Source: an uncultured Caulobacteraceae bacterium (GTDB lineage Bacteria > Pseudomonadota > Alphaproteobacteria > Caulobacterales > Caulobacteraceae). Taken from it: 5,250 bases of DNA. Location of the stretch: NCBI GenBank assembly GCA_946480495.1, contig CAMLKO010000099.1, positions 1 through 5,250 of the forward strand, written 5' to 3'. The notes beneath the pieces are model-generated. The model did no database searches, was not told the origin of the DNA, and was given only the letters and a program-made list of their open reading frames with translations. The position numbers were made by a program, and so were the translations under genes. Shown here one piece after another: positions 1 to 4,831 of the stretch (its first letter is position 1; each line of letters starts with the position of its first letter).

Positions 1-176
1 TGGAGGCCGCGCGGCCGCAGATCGTGCGGTTCCTGACCTATGACCAGGTCCGCGATCTGATCGAGAAACTGCGGGGCAAGTCGAAGGTGCAGGTGCTGCT
101 GAAGGCGCCGCCCGAGACGCCGGGCGCGCCGAAGGAGCCGGCCAGCGCGCCTGTTCCAGCCAAGGGGGGAAGGTGA
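1..176 (+). CDS. C-terminal tail of a SurA/PpiC-type peptidyl-prolyl cis-trans isomerase (5' truncated by window)
   Basis: The frame with codons starting at position 3 is open from the window edge to a TGA at 174-176, giving 57 residues. It begins EAARPQIVRFLTYDQV and continues through a basic helix (IEKLRGKSKVQVLL) to a Pro/Ala-rich tail. Known of the family: a segment of the form 'I.P.I...L.......I..LR..A.V..L' follows the parvulin domain in SurA/PpiC chaperones, which fold outer-membrane and periplasmic proteins. The catalytic domain lies outside the window, so identity rests on this short C-terminal helix and on the argJ neighbour. The stop TGA shares one base with the argJ ATG (TGATG), so the two genes are probably co-transcribed and translationally coupled. 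The Pro/Ala tail is likely disordered. Identity is moderately sure; the reading frame itself is well supported. Confidence 0.7.
   Translation, partial: EAARPQIVRFLTYDQVRDLIEKLRGKSKVQVLLKAPPETPGAPKEPASAPVPAKGGR
163..169 (+). promoter_or_regulatory. Shine-Dalgarno sequence for argJ
   Basis: The purine run AGGGGGG lies 6 nt before the ATG at 176. A GTG at 173 is also in frame, but it sits too close to this run. Together with the TGATG overlap with the upstream stop, this favours ATG 176 as the argJ start. Confidence 0.55.
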
Positions 177-1492
177 TGAGCCGTACGCCGAAGACCCTCA
201 ATCCGCTGGAGGCGCTCAAGCGCGTCACCGAAAAGACGCCGGCCGCGGGCAAGCCCGGCCTGGCGGTCTCACCGCTCGCCGTGCCGTTCCCGAAGATCGA
301 GCCGATCGCGGGCGTGGAGATCGGAACGGCGCGGGCCGGCTTCTACAAGCACGCGCGCGAGGACCTGCTGGTCATGCGCTTCGCCAAGGGCACGACCGCG
401 GCGGGGGTCTTCACCCGGCACGGCGTCGGCTCGGCGCCCGTCGACTGGTGCCAGAAGCAGCTGACCGCCTCGGGCGGCGAGGACGTGCGTGCGCTGGTGG
501 TCAACGCCGGCTGCGCCAACAGCTTCACCGGCAAGCCCGGGGCCGATGCGGTCCGGCGGGTGGCCACCGCCATCTCCAAGCGGCTGGGCTGCCGGCAGCG
601 TGACGTGATGATGGCCTCGACCGGCGTCATCGGCGTGCTGCTGGACGACACCAAGATCACCGCCCGGCTGCCGGAGATCGAGCAGCGGCTGGCGCCCGAC
701 GCCTGGGGCGCGGCGGCGCGGGCGATCATGACCACCGACACCTTCCCGAAAGGCGCCTTCGCCACGGCCCGCATCGATGGCAAGAAGGTGCGGATCGCCG
801 GCATCGCCAAGGGCTCGGGCATGATCGCGCCGGACATGGCGACCATGCTGGCCTTCGTGGCCACCGACGCGGCGATCGCGCCGGGGGCGCTGAAGACGCT
901 GGTGCAGCTCTACACGCGCACCACCTTCAACTGCGTGACGGTAGACGGCGACCGCTCGACCAACGACACGCTGATGCTGTTCGCCACCGGCCAGTCCGGC
1001 GCGCCCCGGATCGCGCGGGCGGGCGACCATCGGCTGGCCGACTTCCGCGAGAAGCTGGAGGGCGTGCTGCTCGATCTGGCGCTGCAGCTGGTGCGGGACG
1101 GGGAGGGCGCGACCAAGTTCGTCAAGATCACCGTGAGCGGCGCCGAAAGCCCGGCCTCGGCGCGCAAGATCGCCCGGACGGTGGCCGAAAGCCCGCTGGT
1201 GAAGACCGCCTTCGCGGGCGAGGACGCCAACTGGGGCCGGATCGTCATGGCGGTCGGGCGGGCCGACGAGCCGGTCAACCGCGACCGCATGAGCGTGAAG
1301 TTCGGCTCGCTCTGGGCCGCGCGCGACGGGGCGGTGGCCGCCAACTACTCCGAGGCCAAGATGAGCGCCTACATGAAGAAGCAGGAGCTTGAGGTCTCCG
1401 TCGACGTCGGAGTCGGGCGAGCTTCGGCGACCGTTTGGACCTGTGATCTCACCAAGCGCTATATCGAGATTAACGGGGACTACCGGTCCTGA
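176..1492 (+). CDS. argJ: Bifunctional ornithine acetyltransferase / N-acetylglutamate synthase ArgJ
   Basis: ArgJ moves the acetyl group from N-acetylornithine to glutamate in the cyclic arginine pathway; many homologues also make N-acetylglutamate from acetyl-CoA. It is cytoplasmic. From ATG 176 the protein has 438 residues. The diagnostic self-cleavage motif KGSGMIAPDMATMLAF is present, with the nucleophilic Thr at about residue 223 (codon 842-844), so the precursor should split into alpha and beta chains. Other family signatures are NAGCAN (~110-115), ASTGVIG (~148-154), TTDTFPK (~186-192), NCVTVDGDRSTND, EDANWGRI, and a C-terminus ending INGDYRS. An N-terminal stretch of about 35 residues before the conserved core is common in alphaproteobacteria. 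The start is supported by a strong SD and the TGATG overlap with the upstream isomerase. mutT follows after 14 nt, or with an overlap if mutT uses CTG 1489. Whether it is truly bifunctional cannot be told from sequence alone. Confidence 0.96.
   Translation: MSRTPKTLNPLEALKRVTEKTPAAGKPGLAVSPLAVPFPKIEPIAGVEIGTARAGFYKHAREDLLVMRFAKGTTAAGVFTRHGVGSAPVDWCQKQLTASGGEDVRALVVNAGCANSFTGKPGADAVRRVATAISKRLGCRQRDVMMASTGVIGVLLDDTKITARLPEIEQRLAPDAWGAAARAIMTTDTFPKGAFATARIDGKKVRIAGIAKGSGMIAPDMATMLAFVATDAAIAPGALKTLVQLYTRTTFNCVTVDGDRSTNDTLMLFATGQSGAPRIARAGDHRLADFREKLEGVLLDLALQLVRDGEGATKFVKITVSGAESPASARKIARTVAESPLVKTAFAGEDANWGRIVMAVGRADEPVNRDRMSVKFGSLWAARDGAVAANYSEAKMSAYMKKQELEVSVDVGVGRASATVWTCDLTKRYIEINGDYRS
1475..1479 (+). 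promoter_or_regulatory. Possible Shine-Dalgarno inside the end of argJ, for mutT
   Basis: GGGGA lies within the last codons of argJ. It is 9 nt before an in-frame CTG (1489-1491) that overlaps the argJ stop, but 27 nt before the mutT ATG at 1507, which is too far for normal use. It also encodes conserved ArgJ residues, so it may be coincidental. Confidence 0.25.
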
Positions 1493-1506
1493 CCGCCTCC
1501 AAACCC

Positions 1507-1899
1507 ATGGTGCTGGTCGCCGCCTGTGCGCTCGTCGACGCGGACGGGCGCGTGCTTATCGGCAAGCGCCCGCAAGGAAAACAGCTCGCCGGGCTATGGG
1601 AGTTTCCAGGCGGTAAGGTTGAGAGCGGAGAAACCTTAGAGGATTGCCTGATCCGAGAACTTAAAGAGGAATTAGGCATAAGCGTAACCGCCGCTTGTTT
1701 GGCGCCCTTTGTATTTACCTCGTTCAGTTACGACTCGTTTTACCTCTTAATGCCACTTTACCTATGCAGGCGCTGGGAAGGATTCGTCACAGCGCACGAA
1801 CACGAGGCGCTCGCATGGGTGAAACCAGACAAGCTTGCCGAGTACCCAATGCCGCCGGCGGACGAGCCGTTGGTCGCCTGGCTGCGCGACTTCATCTGA
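1507..1899 (+). CDS. mutT: MutT-type Nudix hydrolase (8-oxo-dGTP diphosphatase)
   Basis: The 130-residue protein hydrolyses oxidised nucleotides such as 8-oxo-dGTP to the monophosphate and so prevents A:T to C:G transversions. The Nudix box is complete at residues 36-58: G36, E42, then R50-E51-L52, E54-E55, G57 and I58, fitting GX5EX7REUXEEXGU. It is preceded by the MutT-typical GLWEFPGGK and followed by YDSFYLLMPLYLCRRWEG and PMPPADEPLV. Length equals the usual MutT length (about 130). ATG 1507 is the only ATG; CTG 1489 (overlapping the argJ stop as CTGA) would add six residues and has a better-placed SD. The 5' and 3' ends are GC-rich like the neighbours, but roughly 1575-1800 is AT-rich, with codons rare in such genomes (three TTA, two CTA, one ATA, two GTA), while the protein still looks normal. 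The last ~85 bases may also encode the start of the downstream pilin in another frame. Confidence 0.95.
   Translation: MVLVAACALVDADGRVLIGKRPQGKQLAGLWEFPGGKVESGETLEDCLIRELKEELGISVTAACLAPFVFTSFSYDSFYLLMPLYLCRRWEGFVTAHEHEALAWVKPDKLAEYPMPPADEPLVAWLRDFI
1661..1675 (+). promoter_or_regulatory. CtrA-box-like motif (TTAA-N7-TTAG) within mutT
   Basis: TTAA at 1661-1664 is followed 7 nt later by TTAG at 1672-1675, matching seven of eight bases of the caulobacterial CtrA consensus TTAA-N7-TTAA. It lies in the AT-rich patch, about 140 nt before the nearest ATG of the pilin frame. Whether it works is unknown, and chance matches are easier in AT-rich DNA. Confidence 0.15.
1747..1761 (+). promoter_or_regulatory. 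CtrA-box-like motif (TTAA-N7-TTAC) upstream of the pilin frame
   Basis: TTAA at 1747-1750 and TTAC at 1758-1761 are 7 nt apart, a seven-of-eight match to TTAA-N7-TTAA. A weaker pair, TTAC-N7-TTAC, lies just upstream at 1728-1742. Spacing to the GAGG at 1804 and ATG at 1815 would fit a CtrA-dependent promoter with transcription starting near 1785-1795, but I see no clear -10 element. Some of these bases are fixed by Tyr codons (TAC) of MutT. Confidence 0.2.
1804..1807 (+). promoter_or_regulatory. Candidate Shine-Dalgarno (GAGG) for the pilin ATG 1815
   Basis: GAGG ends 7 nt before ATG 1815, the last ATG in the pilin frame before its hydrophobic core. This spacing is normal. It also encodes part of MutT, so it is supporting rather than decisive evidence. 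Confidence 0.3.
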
Positions 1900-2057
1900 C
1901 CCGCTTTCTCCAGCGGGAAGATGGCGCGACGGCGATCGAATATGGCCTGATCGTCGCGCTGATCGCGGTGACGATAATCGCCGGTCTGACGACCCTGTCG
2001 AACTCGGTGCAGAACAACCTGTACACCGTCATCCAGAACGCGCTGAACGGCATCTAG
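1815..2057 (+). CDS. Flp/Fap-family type IVb prepilin; start uncertain, overlaps mutT
   Basis: Flp pilins are tiny prepilins that TadV-type peptidase cleaves and the Tad machinery assembles into adhesive pili at the inner membrane. The hallmark is REDG followed by ATAIEYGLIVALIAV: cleavage after Gly (codon 1923-1925), with Glu5 and Tyr6 of the mature chain in place. Then come a hydrophobic helix and a short polar C-terminus, a mature pilin of 43 residues. The start is the puzzle. ATG 1815, with GAGG upstream, gives 80 residues but a 37-residue leader overlapping mutT by 85 nt. CTG 1896, sharing bases with the mutT stop (CTGA), gives a 10-residue leader (MTRFLQREDG) that looks much more like known Flp leaders but has no visible SD. 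The original start may have been lost, which would make this a remnant. No other tad genes are in the window. The family assignment is firm; expression is not. Confidence 0.72.
   Translation: MGETRQACRVPNAAGGRAVGRLAARLHLTRFLQREDGATAIEYGLIVALIAVTIIAGLTTLSNSVQNNLYTVIQNALNGI
1900..1917 (+). other. Perfect 6-bp hairpin directly after the mutT stop
   Basis: CCCGCT (1900-1905) and AGCGGG (1912-1917) are perfect inverted repeats around a 6-nt loop, beginning at the first base after the mutT TGA. No T-run follows, so it does not look like a classic intrinsic terminator. It lies in the pilin leader codons and could affect translation or message stability. Confidence 0.35.
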
Positions 2058-2060
2058 CCT

Positions 2061-2960
2061 TCAGAGCTTGTGCTCGGTCGTCCCGAGCGCATCCGCCAGC
2101 CGCATCTTCGCCGAGCCGCGCGGCAGCGGCTTTTGCTGGCTTTCGTGCGGCGACCAGCCGGTGACGGTGATGATCTCGAAGGTCGCGCGTACGCGGCCGT
2201 CCGCTTCCGTGAACCGCTCTGCGTAGAGCTCCAGCGCCCGGCCCAGCACCCGCCGCGTCAGGGGCGTGCGTGAGCGCTCCAGCAGCACATTGGTCTCGCC
2301 CATGGCGCGCAGGTCGCGCAGCAGCTCGACCGGATGGGCGTAGCGGACGGTGACGCGATCGACGTCGGCCACCGGCAAGGCAAAGCCCGCGCGCTGGAGA
2401 AGACCGCCGGCGTCGGAGGCGTCCGCGAACGGCGAGACCCGCATCGAGGCGCCGCCGGATAGTTCGGCCTCGGCGGCGAGCAGGGACTGGCGAAGTTCGG
2501 TCAGGGTCGCCCCGCCGAAGAAGGCGCCGATGAACAGGCCGTCGGGCTTCAGCGCCAGCCGGGCTTGCACCAGCGCCCCGATCAGGTCGTTGGTCCAGTG
2601 CAGCGCAAGGCTCGAGACCACGAGGTCGAGGCTGTCGGCCCGGAAGGGCAGGCGCTCCTCGTCGGCGATCAGGCGCGTCCCGCCCCGCGCCAGCATAGGC
2701 GCGGAAAGGTCGGTTTCGATCAACAGGTCCACCTTCTCGCGCGCGTCGCTGGCGGCCAGCGCCCGGGCGAACGCGCCGTTGCGTGCGCCGAGGTCGACGG
2801 CGAGCGGAAAGCGCCGCATGATCCCCTCGAGCCGGAAGACCATGTCGTCGGCCGCCCGCCGCTTGAGAAAGTCCGCGTAGCCGGGTGCGGCGCGGTCCAG
2901 GCGACGGCGGTGCAGCGCGCGGTCGAAGAGGGGGGCGGGTGCTGATCCGGGATTTGGCAT
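2061..2960 (-). CDS. Class I SAM-dependent methyltransferase, NDUFAF5/BioC-like
   Basis: The 299-residue protein starts MPNPGSAPAPLFDRALHRRR and has a Rossmann methyltransferase fold. Motif I is AVDLGARNGAF (~54-64), an acidic loop ETDLS follows at ~82-86, and ADEERLPF plus DLVVSSLALHWTNDL form the central motifs (~99-125). The C-terminal GWSPHESQQKPLPRGSA and RLADAL are typical of the alphaproteobacterial group related to mitochondrial NDUFAF5, a complex I assembly factor that hydroxylates an arginine. A bacterial role in complex I assembly is inference; BioC-like activity is an alternative. The ATG at 2960 places the conserved LFDR block at residue 11, so I prefer it although the frame stays open further upstream. 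That start shares two bases with the divergent comF start. At the 3' end only 3 nt separate its stop from the pilin stop. Motif I lacks the second glycine of the usual GxGxG. Confidence 0.88.
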   Translation of the reverse strand: MPNPGSAPAPLFDRALHRRRLDRAAPGYADFLKRRAADDMVFRLEGIMRRFPLAVDLGARNGAFARALAASDAREKVDLLIETDLSAPMLARGGTRLIADEERLPFRADSLDLVVSSLALHWTNDLIGALVQARLALKPDGLFIGAFFGGATLTELRQSLLAAEAELSGGASMRVSPFADASDAGGLLQRAGFALPVADVDRVTVRYAHPVELLRDLRAMGETNVLLERSRTPLTRRVLGRALELYAERFTEADGRVRATFEIITVTGWSPHESQQKPLPRGSAKMRLADALGTTEHKL

Positions 2961-3732
2961 GAGCCTGCAAGATGGCGTGTCCAGGCGCGTCTGGAAACCG
3001 GGGGCGATCGCCGCCGGCCGCCGCGCGCTTGACCTCATCCTGCCGCCGACCGCGCTGGATGGGGGTCCTGCCCTGTCGCCGGGGCTGACCGCGGAGGCCT
3101 GGAGCCGCATCGCCTTCGTCGACGATCCAGTCTGCGACGGCTGCGGCTCGCCGTTCGAATACGTGGGACTGGGCGAACGCTGCGCCGGGTGCATGGCCAG
3201 GCCCCGGACGTTTTCGCGGGCGCGGGCGGCCTGCCTCTACGACGACGCTTCGCGCGAGCTGATCCTGCAGCTGAAGCACGCCGATCGCACCGATCTCTCC
3301 GGCCTGTTTGCGAAATGGCTCTCGCGCTCCGCCCGCGAGCTGGTCGAGGAGGCGGACGCTGTCATCCCCGTGCCGCTGCACCGGCTGAGGCTGCTTCGCC
3401 GCCGCTACAACCAGGCCGCCGAGATCGCCCGGCCGCTGGCGCGGATAGCGGGCCTCGACTATCTGCCCGACGCCCTGGTCCGCCGCAGGGCCACCGCCAG
3501 CCAGGGCGGACGCTCGGCCGGCGGGCGGCGGCGCAACGTGCAGGGCGCCTTCGCCGTGCCCGAGCGGCGCCGGGCCCAGGTGGAAGGCCGCCGCATCCTG
3601 CTGATCGACGATGTGCTGACCACGGGCGCCACGGCCGAAGCCTGCGCCCGCGCGTTGAAGGCGGCAGGCGCGGCCTGCGTCACCTTGGCCGTGGTCGCTA
3701 AGGTGAAAGAAACCAGCTCTGAGACTATATGA
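2959..3732 (+). CDS. ComF family protein (phosphoribosyltransferase-like, with Cys4 motif)
   Basis: ComF proteins (GntX/YhgH in enterics) are cytoplasmic phosphoribosyltransferase-fold proteins tied to DNA uptake or use; their reaction is not established. In this 257-residue protein the N-terminal zinc-ribbon-like cysteines are C59, C62, C75 and C78. The family motif VIPVPLHRLRLLRRRYNQA spans ~135-153, followed by the basic T-x-SQ block and RRNVQGAF (~191-198). The PRPP-binding loop ILLIDDVLTTGAT is at ~213-225, so all hallmark parts are present. ATG 2959 is chosen because it is the first ATG and gives normal length; its base pair overlaps the divergent methyltransferase start (CATG), and no good SD is visible. 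GTG 2977 is an alternative that would avoid the overlap. The stop TGA forms ATGA with a possible upstream grxC start at 3729. The last residues (KVKETSSETI) and following ~30 nt are less GC-rich than the gene body. Confidence 0.92.
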   Translation: MSLQDGVSRRVWKPGAIAAGRRALDLILPPTALDGGPALSPGLTAEAWSRIAFVDDPVCDGCGSPFEYVGLGERCAGCMARPRTFSRARAACLYDDASRELILQLKHADRTDLSGLFAKWLSRSARELVEEADAVIPVPLHRLRLLRRRYNQAAEIARPLARIAGLDYLPDALVRRRATASQGGRSAGGRRRNVQGAFAVPERRRAQVEGRRILLIDDVLTTGATAEACARALKAAGAACVTLAVVAKVKETSSETI

Positions 3733-3761
3733 GCCGAAAGTTGGACCAGCATTCGAGAGTC

Positions 3762-4016
3762 ATGACCCAGGTAACGATCTACACCCGTCCCTTTTGCGGC
3801 TACTGCGCACGCGCGCTGAGGCTCCTGCAGGACAAGGGCGTCCCGTTCACTGAAATCGAGGCGGGGATGGACCCCGCCAAGCGTCGCGAGATGATGGAGC
3901 GCTCCGGCCGCTCGACCTTCCCGCAGATCTTCGTCGGCGATCGGCACATCGGCGGCTGCGACGACATGATGGCGCTGGAACGCGCCGGCAAGCTGGACCC
4001 GTTGCTGGCCGCATGA
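3762..4016 (+). CDS. grxC: Glutaredoxin 3 (GrxC-type dithiol glutaredoxin)
   Basis: Glutaredoxin 3 reduces protein disulfides and glutathione mixed disulfides in the cytoplasm using glutathione. From ATG 3762 it is 84 residues, the normal size, beginning MTQVTIYTRPFCGYC. The active site is C12-G-Y-C15 where E. coli Grx3 has CPYC. The cis-Pro motif TFPQIFVGD (Pro54) and glutathione-binding GGCDD (64-68) are intact, and the end KLDPLLAA is typical. ATG 3729 is in frame and forms ATGA with the comF stop; it would add 11 residues (MSRKLDQHSRV) that do not resemble the family. A GAGAG sits only 2 nt before 3762, and a weak GAGA lies 4 nt before 3729. I prefer 3762 on homology, but translation from the coupled 3729 start is possible. 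The stop overlaps the nitrilase ATG by four bases (ATGA at 4013-4016). Confidence 0.93.
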   Translation: MTQVTIYTRPFCGYCARALRLLQDKGVPFTEIEAGMDPAKRREMMERSGRSTFPQIFVGDRHIGGCDDMMALERAGKLDPLLAA

Positions 4017-4831
4017 GCTTCCGCGTCGGCCTCGTTCAGCTGCGAACACCTGCGACGCAGGAGGCCGCGCTCGCCCACGTCGAGCCGCTGGTGCGCGAGG
4101 CCGCCGCCGGCGGGGCGCAGTTCATCCTGACGCCGGAGGGGACCAACATCCTCCAGCGGGATCGCTCGCAGCTGCTGCCGCGGTTGACCAGCGCCGAGGA
4201 TGACGTGGTGGTGCAGCGGCTTCGGGCGCTGGCGAAGGAGCTGGGCGTCTGGCTCGACATCGGTTCGGCGCTGGTGCTGGACGGGGACAAGCCCGTGAAC
4301 CGCCAGCTTCTGGTCGCGCCGGACGGCGAGATCGCCGCCTCCTACGACAAGATCCACATGTTCGACGTCGACCTGCCGACCGGCGAGACCGCGCGGGAGT
4401 CGGAGGTCTATGAACCTGGCGCTTCGGCGGTGCTGGTCGATACGCCGCTGGCCAAGCTGGGGCTGACCATCTGCTACGACATGCGCTTTCCGGGGCTCTA
4501 CCGGGCGCTGACGGTGGCGGGCGCGCAGGTGCTGACCGTGCCCGCCGCCTTCACCCGGCCGACGGGGCAGGCGCACTGGGAGATCCTGCTGCGGGCGCGA
4601 GCGATCGAGACCGGGTCGTTCGTGCTGGCGGCGGCGCAGGGCGGCCTCCATGAGGATGGGCGCGGCACCTGGGGCCGTTCGACGGTCGTCGGCCCCTGGG
4701 GCGAGATCCTCGGCAAGCTTGACCACGACGAGCCGGGCGTGCTTGTGGCCGACCTCGATCTGGCGCGGGTCACCGCCGCCCGGTCCGCCATCCCGGCGCT
4801 GAAGAACGCGCGGCAGTTCACCGGACCATGA
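4013..4831 (+). CDS. Carbon-nitrogen hydrolase, Nit1/Nit2 branch (probable deaminated glutathione amidase)
   Basis: Nitrilase-superfamily amidases cut C-N bonds with a Glu-Lys-Cys triad. All three are visible: E42 in LTPEGTN, K113 in YDKIHMFDVD and C154 in TICYDMRFP. The Nit signature HWEILLRARAIET (188-200) and GTWGRSTVVGPWG (~218-230) are also present. The 272-residue length is normal. YDKIHMFDVD and CYDMRFP are characteristic of the Nit1/Nit2 branch, whose members hydrolyse deaminated glutathione (Nit1) or omega-amides such as alpha-ketoglutaramate (Nit2). Sitting directly after grxC, a glutathione-dependent enzyme, favours the dGSH amidase role, but this is inference. Start ATG 4013 overlaps the grxC stop (ATGA) and leads straight into the conserved FRVGLVQLR strand. 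No SD is apparent, so reinitiation after grxC is likely. The stop again forms ATGA with the next gene. Confidence 0.92.
   Translation: MSFRVGLVQLRTPATQEAALAHVEPLVREAAAGGAQFILTPEGTNILQRDRSQLLPRLTSAEDDVVVQRLRALAKELGVWLDIGSALVLDGDKPVNRQLLVAPDGEIAASYDKIHMFDVDLPTGETARESEVYEPGASAVLVDTPLAKLGLTICYDMRFPGLYRALTVAGAQVLTVPAAFTRPTGQAHWEILLRARAIETGSFVLAAAQGGLHEDGRGTWGRSTVVGPWGEILGKLDHDEPGVLVADLDLARVTAARSAIPALKNARQFTGP

Larger units (their letters stand above)
1575..1800 (+). other. AT-rich, atypical-codon patch inside mutT
   Basis: By hand count, 88 of 180 bases in 1621-1800 are G or C (about 49%), against about 67-82% in sampled lines of neighbouring genes (2701-2760 and 4501-4560). The shift is mainly at third codon positions: roughly 40 codons from 1573 to the end of mutT end in A or T. 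I found no TTA trinucleotide anywhere in argJ, but three TTA codons here. The amino-acid sequence remains typical MutT. The cause could be local gene conversion from a lower-GC donor, or selection on the DNA for regulatory sites. Confidence 0.7.

Noticed and set aside
269..1344. Long minus-strand open frames opposite argJ
   Set aside because: They mirror the codon periodicity of argJ in high-GC DNA, are rich in Arg/Ala/Gly low-complexity sequence, and show no recognisable domain.
1695..1814. Upstream extension of the pilin frame to a TTG at 1695
   Set aside because: This part is read entirely through mutT in another frame, has no SD, and its residues resemble nothing in Flp prepilins. Openness there is probably chance.
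1507..2057. A programmed frameshift joining MutT to the pilin into one protein
   Set aside because: The pilin frame is -1 relative to mutT, but no slippery heptamer is visible before the mutT stop (bases around ttcatctga). A cytoplasmic Nudix enzyme fused ahead of a prepilin cleavage site makes little sense.
2861..2958. Possible comF promoter near TTGAGA (2863-2868)
   Set aside because: No -10-like hexamer lies 16-18 nt downstream; the region is GC-rich coding sequence of the methyltransferase.
2961..3381. N-terminal extensions of the methyltransferase frame, and an alternative minus-strand frame 2029-3381
   Set aside because: The added residues lie antisense to comF and are low-complexity; the conserved LFDR block begins right after ATG 2960. 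The alternative frame is an Arg/Ala-rich shadow.
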